Positions 20,318 through 31,214 of a stretch of 64,000 nucleotides of DNA are shown piece after piece. The first letter of the stretch is position 1; the number at the start of each line of letters is the position of its first letter. The notes beneath the pieces were generated by a model. The model was not told the origin of the DNA. It saw only the letters and a list, made by a program, of their open reading frames with translations, and searched no databases. Position numbers and translations under genes: made by a program. The DNA is from Hemileia vastatrix (lineage: Eukaryota > Basidiomycota > Pucciniomycetes > Pucciniales > Zaghouaniaceae), in contig JASXTE010000009.1 in assembly GCA_030280995.1 (NCBI GenBank), forward strand, positions 2,822,501-2,886,500, given 5' to 3'.

Positions 20318-21807
20318 GAGTATTTAAAATGGTTCAAAATGGTTTAATTTTACAAGTCAAGATTTAAAACTTAATTCACAGTTAGAAAATGCAAGTATAG
20401 GTCTAAAAGTGTATAGAAATCAAAATCAGGAGTGTCAAGAACCTTTGGAAAATTTCGGGAAATTTTTACTATTTTTCTTCTATTTTTTTAATAATTTTAT
20501 AAAGTATTTTTTATTATTTTTTATTTTTCACAATTCATTTAACTTTGATGATTTTTTACTGGATGAATAGGGCTGCACAGACTAAAAAAACTAGATGGGA
20601 TTATAAAAGAGAAGTGTTTCAATCATCTGTAATTTTTTTGCATTTTTTATTAGTGTTTTAAAATTCCAATTGAGTCCGGAAGTCTGTGCAAGCTCCAGAA
20701 TGCTCTGTACAAGCTCTGTACAAACTCTGGCAATCTCCAGATAAGCTCCAGGATGCTCCGGCTAGGTAAAATATAGCATGTGACATACTATGCATATAAA
20801 GCCTGTAGACTCAAAATTAGAATACAGGAATTCATATAGAATATAAATCTTAAACATTAACCATAACAACGCATATCAACAACCACTATTACTATTTTAC
20901 ATAACATATTATAAAAACTGTAATGCCCTTATAATTATTACACTTTTACATAACACTTTATAAGTTTTACTCAACAACTCATAAAGATATACTTGAAGGG
21001 TACCATTATAAAGGTCTCAACTTCAGAGACTTGATTAATATAACTTTTCACAAAAATAGAAACTTTATAAAAACATAATAAATTCAATTATTTAAATATC
21101 TTTTCTAGTAAAACTTAGCTGTTGCATTTTACTTCACCTAACATAAAAAGAACATTAATTCTACATCTCAACATGTTGATATTTAATAATTAAAATTTCT
21201 TTCTTTATCAAGTAGACTTTTTAGCTTAGTTAATTGTTAACTCTTTATTAACTTAAAGGGACAGGGTTTTCTTTGGTTTATCCAACTCCCTTGGATTCTG
21301 CTTACAGAAAGGTGACTGTAAGAGTCTTTCTATACCTAGTGAAGATCTAGCCACATAGATCATCTTCCCCATGGGCAGCTAATTGAAGTGTGGCCACTAC
21401 TTTGGACACTGCAGCCAAGAAGAACCAAAAATAGAAAGATGGTCTCCGAAGCAGAAAAAAAGGTGGTCCCTTTAAGACCTCCCTATATTAATTTGTATCT
21501 AGAAGGTTTAGAAATGAAAACTACACAAGTGATCTAAAGAGACATATAACTGTAAGACTAAAATTCTGACATAAACCCCCCGTTTCATCATACACTAGCC
21601 CATCTTTTTTTTCTTGAATGCTAACATGGGCCCTTCACTTTGCCAACAGCTCAAGACCACTGCTGATGCTGGAACTGCTATTCAAAAGCTAAGGTATTTA
21701 AATTAGATTGCAACTTCATTATCTACTGGCCTTAGGGTTAATAGATTTTTGGAATCCTGTGTGCTATTTCAGGTCTTGAATTAGTTAAATCTATTCCCCC
21801 CCTATTG
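20318..21807. other. Gene-free stretch with an LTR fragment
   Basis: No credible gene. About 20680-20765 has short direct repeats of AGCTCCAG and GCTCTGTACAA. At 21255-21300, TTAAAGGGACAGGG and ATCCAACTCCCTTGGATT resemble the inner end of the gypsy C LTR, inverted. The remainder is AT-rich. Confidence 0.45.
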
Positions 21808-22917
21808 AGGGGCATCAAAGTTAGAAAACTGTCAGTTTATGCTAGTATATAAGTATTATTTAATAGTAAATAGTAATTTTCCTACTATTTATTGTTAAAT
21901 GATTTAGTGATTAAACCTCAGGGGAAGACTAATAAAATAGTTTTCTCAATTAAACTCACAATACTTGGATTTTATGTGTGCTAGCGGTGGAAAATAGAAT
22001 AATAAAATATAGTTATAGCTTATATAAAGATAATATCATTTTATAGATGCTTTATCATATATTTATATAAGATAATAATTTTTTTGTAGTGTTTTTTAAT
22101 GTATATTAAGTAAGTGATGTCTATTAACCATCAAAATCCTCCCTTACTTATACCAAAATCCACTGGAGTGTACAGACCTTCAATCCAGATGATGTCACTG
22201 CTATCCCCAAAAATTACAGCACTGTGAGGACCCATCATCTCCCCATGGCGTCCACTTTAAGCAGATTCAACAACCAGACCTCCAGTAAGGACCCTCCATC
22301 ACAATTAATGATACCACAGACCCATACCATAAATAGAATAAACTGATAAAAGCGGATACCATAAAAAACAGATAAAATAACTCATCCAAAGAGGATAAAA
22401 TAAAACCTAAAGCATATAAAGGAACCAAATTAACTGTACAAGCTCCCAATAACATCCCCAAGCATCCATATTAACCCAGTAATCATATCCCAACCCATAA
22501 TTCTGTGAAAATCCATCCAAGGAAGCAGATTAAGTTGTCCAAACTGGATATATGCGCCTGAAATAGGTGTATAAGCTTGTGTAGGTGTTGTGAGTCCACT
22601 TAATACATCCATATGACCTAAAATAAGCAGAAAAACAAATTTTATAGGCTTTTAAGAGGTTAAACCCCACTTATAGAGCTAAATATACATAATATAACTA
22701 CATATTCCACTGGATATGAGGTTTATGTATACATATAAGCTTATGTATGTCTATAATTACTTAATATCACTTAAAATAAGTATATTATGACTCCATTAAC
22801 ACCTTAATAAGTATTATTAGGCTATGGATAAGCTATTTAAACTACTAAAAGTCATATAAGAGTGTAATAATTATATATACATGTATTATAACCATATATA
22901 TATATATATTAACCTTA

Positions 22918-23178
22918 CACCACGCAATATGGGGGGCGGACTTGTTAGCAAGTCCGCAACCTTGGACTCAAGTTCACCACAGATTGAACACACATTGAGC
23001 TATTGACAAAGGAACCATACAATCAGGGATAAACACCACTCAGCAGAACAGTTTTAGGTGGGTCTTCAAGTAGAGTTCAATATGAGTTCAGTATGAGTTC
23101 AGTCTGAGTTCCATCTGAGTTGTGCCTGAGTTCAGGTTGGGGACTTGCTAGCAAGTCCACCCCCTATATTGCGTAGTG
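22918..23178. mobile_element. CACTA-like MITE, 261 bp
   Basis: Terminal inverted repeats CACCACGCAATATGGGGGGC and, on the other strand, CACTACGCAATATAGGGGGT. Each is followed by a palindrome GGACTTGxTAGCAAGTCC. A TTA duplication flanks it (22915-22917 and 23179-23181), and the empty site is seen in the other LTR near 30806. CACTA ends with 3-bp duplications suggest the CACTA (EnSpm/CMC) group. It holds six 11-bp tandem units. Confidence 0.88.
23073..23138. repeat. Six 11-bp tandem units inside the MITE
   Basis: GAGTTCAATAT, GAGTTCAGTAT, GAGTTCAGTCT, GAGTTCCATCT, GAGTTGTGCCT and GAGTTCAGGTT follow each other without gaps. Confidence 0.9.
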
Positions 23179-23519
23179 TTATTTTTAAGTAATAAGCTTA
23201 ATGTAATTAAATCTATCTTATTTTAACCATAAGAATTACTCAGTCCTGCAGATACCTAGGCTGATGTTCCCTCACCCAAAAAAACAATTAAAAAATATTA
23301 CAACATTTTAATTAATAAGTAAGGAGTGAATAGAAAAAAAATTTAAATTTCTATGATACATCTACTGAATTTTACAGTATTATTTGGATTTAAATTTTTT
23401 CAAGAGATTTTTAAGATCAGAGATTTTATTTTCTGGAATCCATTGGTCATATTCACTTGATTTTTTTTTAAATCTTGATAGATACTCAACTCCCTTTTCT
23501 TTATTAAGGTGTCTCTTTT

Positions 23520-24825
23520 TAAGTATCTTTTCATTTTTTGCCTTTTCAACTACTTCTTAAGGTTTCTGTTTATGCCTTCCTGATCTTCTTGGAAATAGAG
23601 CAGTATCATTAGAATGGTATGGTTTTATAAGAGAAATAGGAAGTACTGGATGTTTTCTATCATATGGTGCATATAGAATAACTTTAACAGCATTGTTACC
23701 AACCATCTTTTTAACTACAAATGGTCCAATGAATGGATCCTACAATTTAACATTACCATTTAAATTGAAATGTGGTGTAGAAATAAGGACTTCATCACCC
23801 TCTTTGAACATTTGTTCTTTATGGGCTTTATCCCATCTTTTCTTCTCATACTCAAATGCCTTATTTATACATTCTTGAGCATGCTTTCTGCATAATTCTT
23901 GCATCTGAAGAAAAGATTTTGTACCTGGATGGATATCCAATCTAGGTATCTTATTAAGAGTTTTAGCAGGAGTATTAGGTACAAAACCCAACCATAACTC
24001 AAATGGCTTTTTTCAAGTGACAGAATGTACTGTACTATTGTATGAAAATTCTAAACCTGGGATAAGGGTTACCCAATCATGCGTGAATTTGTCATTGTCT
24101 TTAAAGTTATGACCAAATTCACAATATCTTCTTATCATATCTTATAAAGTTTGTATCATTCTTTCTTCTAGCCCATAAGTTTGTGGATGGTGTGCTGTAG
24201 AAAGTTTTAATTGACACCCTGAAACATCCATAAGTGATGTCCAGAACTCAGAAGTAGATTTAGGATCTCTGTCTGAGACTATTGCTTTGGGGAAACCTGC
24301 TATATTTAAAATTTGTGTCCACCATAAAAAAGCTAAGTCCTTTGCAGAAACATCTTTGTGGGTAGGAATAAATTTACACATTTTTGTAAATCTATCTACA
24401 ATTACCCAGCAGGAGTTATAACTCTTATGCCCTGCTATTGGCAAACCTGGTACAAAGTCCATGTTAACTATTTCCCATGGCGCTTTTGGTTGCTCAAGTT
24501 GTTGTAATAAACCAGCTCTTTTGCCTGTTAATCTTTTAGATTTTTGACAAGAATCACATGTCTCAACATATTTTTGAACATCATCAGACATGTTAATCCA
24601 CAAAGCTGTATTTTTTACTCTGGTTAATGTTTTATGGAAGTCAAAATGACCTTCTAATATATAATCATGACATATACTTAACATGAACTCCTTCATTGAA
24701 GGGGGAATTACAATTACATTGCATAATTTCTTCCTGTAATATATAAAACCATCCTCAATGGAAAATTTTCCTTTTTCTAATGCTTCTTTATACTTTTGTG
24801 GTAATTTTTTTATTAAAACACTCAT
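23520..24825 (-). pseudogene. gypsy A integrase
   Basis: Minus-strand pieces 24825-24142 and 23991-23740 plus linking sequence. They encode the H2C2 finger (ICHDYILEGHFDFHKTLTRV ... CDSCQKSKR), then MDFVPGLPIAGHKSYNSCWV and VSDRDPKSTSEFW (the first two acidic residues of the DDE core) and HPQTYGLEERMIQTL with the Glu. Gypsy B has HPQTDGLAERM here. A stop after MIQTL and others break the frame. The C-terminal DEVLISTPHFNL segment is kept. Confidence 0.85.
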
Positions 24826-24926
24826 TTAAGCATTAGATGGATCATTTAATATTGTAGTAAGCTTACTCAAGTCAGGATCTGAAGCATAATTATCAAGAAT
24901 TTATTGCATAAATTAATCCTCAATAT

Positions 24927-26340
24927 CTACAATATAAATGCCATAAATGTAATAATCTCTGTTTTAGGAACATAAGCAGGATTATCAAAATTATTGGGTA
25001 GAGGTACTCTAGATAACAGATCTACATTAGAGTGTAAGGTTCCTGCTCTATGTGTAATAGTCATCCGTCCTCTGTATTCTTGTACAGCTAATTGCCATCT
25101 GAAAATATGTCTATTAGGAGTTTTCATGTTTAAGAGTGACTTAACTGCACTACAGTAAATTATTAACTCAAATTTTTGTTCTTCCAGGTAATAATGTAGC
25201 TTCTCAAGAGCCCATACTACTGCCAAACATTCAATTTGAGTAGCACCATATTTTAATTCACTAATTCTTAGAGTACGTGAAATATAGCAAATAACTACTT
25301 CTGGCATTTTTCCTTCAATAAGTTGTTTTTGATTCAAAGAAGCACCCAGACCAATAAAACTTGCATCTGTATACTATACAAAAGGCAATTGGAAATCTTG
25401 TAATCCCAAGATTGGAGCTGTCAGCAAACATTATTTCAACTTATGAAAAGCCTTTTGTCTTTCATTATTCCAAATGAAAGATTGTTATTTCTTTATCAGT
25501 GTGGTCAGTGGTGCAGAAATTAATTGTTAGCTCTTTATATATTGTCTTTAATAACCACACATACCAAGAAAAGATTGTACATCCTTTACATTTTGAGTAA
25601 TTCCAATATTCTTAATTGCAGCCACCTTATTTTGGTCTACACATATTTGTAAGCCAGATACAATATGACCAAGCACTTTTAAAGACTCAAACCCAAATTT
25701 ACATTTTTTCAATACAAGGTTCATTTTTATTTCATCAATTTTCTTAAATACCTTCTTTAAATGGACTAAGTGTTCATCATATGTCTTAGAGAACACTATG
25801 ATGTCATCTATGTATACCATTAAACATCCTTCAATAATTTCATTATGGAATGTTATATCCATTAACTTCTGAAACACTGAAGTAGCCTTTTTTTTTAGTC
25901 CAAATGGCATCCTGACATCTTTATATATTCCCATATGTGTTGTTATTAGCAAAAAGTTCTGTGAATTCTTTCTACAGGAATCTGATGGTACCCTTTATTT
26001 CAATCTAGGCAACTTATATACTTAGCACTTTAAGGGTAGCATGTATAGAGGCAATCCTAGGCAAGGGATAAATATCATCCACTGTGAATGTATTCAATTC
26101 TCTATAATCACCTCAAAGTCTTGCTTTATCTTGTTCATAAGAAATTAGCACTTGTGATATTACACAATATTTTGGTGTAGTTTCAACCTTTTCAAGAATG
26201 TTCATTTTTAATAACATCTTAATATTATCCTATATGTCTTTCCTCTTCATTGGTGAAGCAGGATATGGTTTCTTTTTAAGACTAGAAGGAATGTTATCCA
26301 TATCACAGGTTAAACTTATTTTCATTTCATGATCTTTTAC
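24927..26340 (-). pseudogene. gypsy A reverse transcriptase and RNase H
   Basis: 25952-25548 encodes the palm with GIYKDVRMPFGLKKKATSVF (motif B), LMVYIDDIIVFSKT (motif C, YIDD) and LGHIVSG. 25337-24927 encodes RNase H with ISELKYGATQIECLAVVWAL and a tail HRAGTLHSNVDLLSRVPLPN. Several stops lie between 25548 and 25337 and upstream to 26340. Confidence 0.85.
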
Positions 26341-26390
26341 AAGGCCAAGTTCATTGGTTCCATGTGCAAAAGCCATTGGAAATGCTTTAA

Positions 26391-27033
26391 TTAAGTCCAA
26401 AAAAAATTTTTCACAGCTTCACTTATCTGAGTGCCAAATGATGTTTTTGAAATTTCTGTTTCCAGGAGTTCCATTTCATTGGATTCTCTTCCTTTGCAAG
26501 GAATATTTATTACTGACTCAATGTGTAAGACCGTGTTAAAAGAATTTATTTTAAATTTCCTTTTACTATTCATGCCAATTGTAAAATTATTATTAGCAGG
26601 GTCTAATTTAACACCAAACTTAGTCAGAATGTCATTTCCAATGATAAAACTGTTACTACAATTAGTATTATCCATTACTACAAAGTCAAAAGTTACTCTA
26701 ACATAACCATGTTGATGTTTAAAGAAAACAGCAGCGTTGTATCTACAAATGGGGTGTAGTACTGATCCAAAACAGGGGTTGAAGCTTTGACTTATACTCA
26801 CTATCAATTTTCTGCAATGTATTTGTTGAAACAACAGAACCAGAAGCTCCTGTGTCCAATACTATATTTATATTTTCCTCAGAAATAATAGCTGGAACTG
26901 TGATAGGTGTCATTTTCAAGTTATCAGCTTGTATATACTTAATGATTTCAGCATCCTCAAAATTCATTAAAGATTCATTTGAGTCCATATTTAATATTGG
27001 AGTTTCAAAGATGGACAAATCATCTTCCAACAT
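26391..27033 (-). pseudogene. gypsy A protease region
   Basis: 27033-26743 contains NINIVLDTGASGSVVSTNTL, a retropepsin loop with the catalytic D-T-G intact. A frame change near 26790 leads into 26834-26391 (FKHQHGYVRVTFDFVVMDNT, FIIGNDILTKFGVKLDPANN), the protease C-terminal half and spacer, the same order as in gypsy B. Confidence 0.8.
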
Positions 27034-27169
27034 ACAGACTTCATTCTCATCACTATATGAGATATTACTGTCATAATTACTTGAATCTTTACTTTTTTCT
27101 GTTTAATTTTCAGATTCATGCTGATTTTCAACAATATTTATACTCTTTTCACATTTGTGACCTTTAACC

Positions 27170-29228
27170 CAAGGTTTATTACACTTATAACAAGTATTAG
27201 TTTCATACTTTTTTAGGTACTACAGGTGCAGTAGGTTTTTTCTGCTTCTCCTGAAGTGTTTTTGAATTCTGATTTTTCACAGGTTCACTATTTTTTATAA
27301 GTAGTGTACCTTGCTTCATACTTATGGTTTATTAATATTTGATTGTAAATATTAATAAATTCAGAATATTCATTAACCATTATTGTTCTGGCTACAACAA
27401 TGTCTCTGAAAGATATAGGTAATTTATATATTATCTTATCTTTCCATAAGTTAAAATCCATGTTTGGCTCAATGGCTTTTAATATTTTATTTAAATTCAT
27501 TTAAAAAACCATAGGTTTGTCACCATTAAACGGATTATACCTATTTCTCTCATACAGTCTCTGCTGAGTGAGCCTGAATTTAGAACCTCAAAATTGTTTT
27601 TTAATTAGTTGTTTTCATTCAGCTCAAGAGTAATCTTTACCCTCACTCAAAACAGCTTCAAACCATAATAAAGCAACATCCTTAAATAAAGAAATTTATT
27701 TTGATTTTATTTCTTCATCTGGTACTTTATATGAGAATTTAAAGTTGTCAATTCTTTGGATAAAATGTTGCCAATAAGAGCTGGCTTCCCCATCATAAGT
27801 TGGGTACTGGTCTATTGTAGGCCAGTTCTTCTGATTGGATTTTGTTTCACTAATCCTAGGTAAATTCAATAACTCATTTAATCTGGATAAATGGTCCTGT
27901 ATTTCCTCTTGCACAGATTTGTGACTTACATTTGTATTTCAGACTTGAAACTACCACCAGATGGTTTTACTTGTGGTGGTATGGGGAATGATTGAGATTC
28001 ATTTTTTGCCAATGTAAGGATAATTATTATACTGAGTATACTTATGATTATCCTGATTCATTAGTAGATTAGCAGTTTAAATCTAAACTTTAGTCAATCT
28101 TTGTAGCAGCTCAGAGACACTATGATTTGTCTGGGCAAAAGATAACTTTGTTCTTGATTCAGTTTTCAATAAATGTGCTTCATAAAACTTTTCTAACTCA
28201 CAGAATTTGTTTGAAAGTTCACTATATTTATTACTAAAAGAATCATACTTAAGAGTTAGAGCCAAGTGTTCATTCTCTAATTCTTTATTTCTTGTTGCCA
28301 GTTGAGAAATATTCAATTCCAAGAACGAAATTTTATCACTTGTGAGCTTAACTGTCTGTTCCTCACAGTCAGTCATTCTATTCCATAATGGTGAAACAAT
28401 TTTATGGACAGTAGGGTTATTATTAAAATACTCCATGTCTTCCTCCTCAATTTTTTCACTGTTTTTTGAACTTCTCATCTCAATAGTAAGTAGTGGCAAC
28501 TGAAGATTAACTATATTATTATTATTATAAATAGTACTGTTGTTATTGAAAAAAGATAAGTCAGTTGTATCTACATCAAAACCTAATTTTCTCAAGTCCT
28601 CCTCAATTCTCTGTACAGATTTTACATCAATAATATTACCTATATTTTAATCATCAGTATTGTGTTCAATCTGAGAGGGTAATCTACTTACCACAATATT
28701 TGTGCAAGCCCTGATTTTTGGCACTTTTGCTTTCCCTTGTAGGGGTGAGCTGAGGAAGTCTGATGAGGGGGAGGATCCCTGTTGCAATTGTGACTGGACA
28801 ATTGCTGGTGGAACCAATCCCACTTCCATTTCTCTACCAGGATTTTTTCCTGGGAGTGATGTGACTCTCCTTGGGTAGGGGGTTGTTGGCTTGGCTGCCC
28901 TACCTTTAACTCTGCCAAGGTCTGATTCATCTGTTGGAAACCCACCTTGAAGTTGTTTTACAACTGCTCTACCTCCTTTAGCATGAAAGACTTAGATTTC
29001 TCCAGTTTCAGAACCTGATTTTCCAGATGGGACAGTTGATCCTGCAGAGGAGGTGAAGTCTTTTTTATTGTTATCTTTTTTAAGAGGGTGTCCTTTTCCT
29101 CTATGCTCATTGACTCTGGTTGTGGGTAGGATTGACCCTCCATGGTGATATCCTGGAGCAATGTTTTTAGCTTTAGACCTGGTGTTATAAGCAGGGTTTT
29201 CACTTACATTGTCCTGTTGAGTACTCAT
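27170..29228 (-). pseudogene. gypsy A gag, degenerate
   Basis: ATG at 29228 (MSTQQDNVSENPAYNTRSKA). Pieces at 28945-28688, 28595-28083 (coiled coil), 27914-27696 (PTIDQYPTYDGEASSYWQHF capsid start) and 27500-27288 follow, then a zinc knuckle near 27200-27140 (CYKCNKPWVKGHKC by eye). There is a frame change at about 28690 at the same place as in gypsy B, next to a GTAAGT. Confidence 0.75.
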
Positions 29229-29738
29229 TGTGTCTTCAAATAACAATTTTATACGTCTAAAAAAGGGAAAACCTATATGGTAATTAGTAGACAAAAAATA
29301 TTAGCAATACAATTACTACTAAAAGCACTGGAGCTTACCCTGAATTTATATCTTTATTTATTTAAATAAAATATAAGAAAATACAAAAAAATCTGTTAAA
29401 AATAAAATAATAAGTTTAACTAGACCTTTATAAGGTTGAATAATTAGCTTACCAAGCTTTAACCAAATACCAAATTAATTGGGTGTTATATTGGTGACCA
29501 AATACCAAGTGAAATTGGGTTTATATTAGGTAAAGTTACTACTGTAAATACCTAATTTTTATTTTTTAAAAATTAGTACAATTATTATAAGGGTTCTTTT
29601 CTGCAATCACTGAGTTATGATGACCCACTAATGTGCTGCAGACCCAAAAATTTGATTTTTTTGAGATATACTAGAGTAAAAATCACTTCCTAAGGCTTAT
29701 ACTAAATAATAAGTAATAACTAAGCAAAGACCCCCAAT

Positions 29739-30894
29739 TGTCAGTTTATGCTAGTATATAAGTATGATTCAATAGTAAATAGTAATGGTCCTACTATTTA
29801 TTGTTAAACGACTTAGTTATTAAACCTCAGGGGAAGACTAATAAAGTAGTTATTCTCAATTAAATCACAATACTTGGATTTTATGTGTGCTAGTGGTGGA
29901 AAATAGAATAATAAAATATAGTTATAGCTAATATAAAGATAATATCATTTTATAAATGCTTTATCATATATTTATATATGATAATAATTGTGTTGTAGTG
30001 TTTTTTTAATGTATAGTAAGTAAGTGATGTCTATTAACCCTCAAAATCCTCCCTTACTTATACCAAAATCCACTGGAGTGCACAGGCCTTCAATCCAGAT
30101 GATGTCACTGCTATCCCTGGCAATTACAGCACTGTGAGGACCCATCACCTCCCCATGGCGTCCACTTCAAGAAGTTTCAACACCCAGACCTCCAGTAAGG
30201 ACCCTCCATCACAATTCATGATACCACAGACCCATACCATAAATAGAATAAACTGATATAAGCTGATACCATAAAAAACAGGTAAAATAACTCATCCAAA
30301 GAGGATAAAATGAAACCCAAAGCATATAAAGGAAGCAAATTAACTGTCCAAGCTCCCAATAACATCCCCAAGCATCCATATTAACCCAGTAATCATATCC
30401 CAACCCGTAAATCCGTGAAAATCCATCCAAGGAAGCGGATTAAGTTGTCCAAACTGGATATATGCGCCTGAAATAGGTGTTGTGAGTCCACTGAATACAT
30501 CCATATGACCCAAAATAAGCAGAAAAATAAAGGTTATAGGCTTTTAAGAGGTTAAACCCCACTTATAGACCTAAATATACATAATATAACTACATATTTC
30601 ACTGAATATGAGGTTTATGTATACATATAAGCTTATGTATGTCTATAATTACTTAATATCACTTAAGATAAGTATATTATGACTCCATTAACACCTTAAT
30701 AAGTATTATTAGGCTATGGATAAGCTATTTAAACTACTATAAGTCATATAAGAGTGTAATAATTATATATACATGTATTATAACCATATATATAAGTATT
30801 TTAACCTTATTTTTAAGTAATTAGCTTAAAGTAATTAAGGTTATCTTATGTTCATCATAAGAATTACTCAGTCCTGGAGATACCTAGGCTGACA
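29739..30894 (-). repeat. 5' LTR of gypsy A
   Basis: 1156 bp, TGTCAGTTTATGC to GATACCTAGGCTGACA. It lacks the MITE present in the partner LTR. The interior next to it reads ATTGGGGGTC on the minus strand, with TGG two bases in, consistent with a primer-binding site. Confidence 0.9.
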
Positions 30895-31214
30895 AAAACT
30901 ATAATTTTTAAAAGGTTTTCACAGCACAAAAATAAAGCCACAGAATTTGAATTAATCATCATTAAAAAGGTGTTTTTGGGGGAAGATATGCCATCTATGA
31001 AAAATTAATTATGGCAGATTTGTGGAAAAAAAGGGATTTTGAAACGATGGATTTCTAACTTTGATACCCCCCCCTTATTAGTGAAAAGCAATTTCAATGA
31101 GGTAAACAATAAGAATCAATGAGTAAATTGTTCTTCTCGTTAAGTATTAAGTTTTTGTTGCATATTCTTCAGTAAATGGTTATTGTAATAACGAAAAATT
31201 TAACAAGCAATGTA

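Larger units (their letters stand above)
21830..23266 (-). repeat. 3' LTR of gypsy A, with MITE insertion
   Basis: Matches 29739-30894 apart from scattered changes and the 261-bp insertion at 22918-23178. The inner end reads GGCTGATG instead of GGCTGACA. Just inside lies a purine tract (minus strand GGGTGAGGGAA), the expected polypurine tract. Confidence 0.9.
21830..30894 (-). mobile_element. Ty3/gypsy retrotransposon A, complete but decayed
   Basis: Two LTRs (21830-23266 and 29739-30894) with TGTCA...TGACA-type ends and a 5-bp duplication AAAAC on both sides (21825-21829, 30895-30899). The interior, read on the minus strand, has gag, protease, RT, RNase H and integrase. It is homologous to gypsy B throughout but with many more stops, so it is the older insertion. 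Confidence 0.92.
21808..31075. mobile_element. MITE of about 198 bp, split by gypsy A
   Basis: Left part 21808-21829 (AGGGGCATCAAAGTTAGAAA) and right part 30895-31075, ending in the inverted copy TTTCTAACTTTGATACCCCC. The pieces are separated exactly by gypsy A with its AAAAC duplication. The ends resemble the X1 family, so it is probably a non-autonomous derivative of that group. Its own target duplication is unclear (TTG and TTA). Confidence 0.7.

Noticed and set aside
22267..22612. Aromatic-rich minus-strand ORFs, also at 30209-30430
   Set aside because: They lie inside the two LTRs of gypsy A and differ by frame and stops between the copies.
23073..23138. Possible CRISPR-like array
   Set aside because: The 11-bp units are directly adjacent with no spacers, and the region is inside a eukaryotic MITE.
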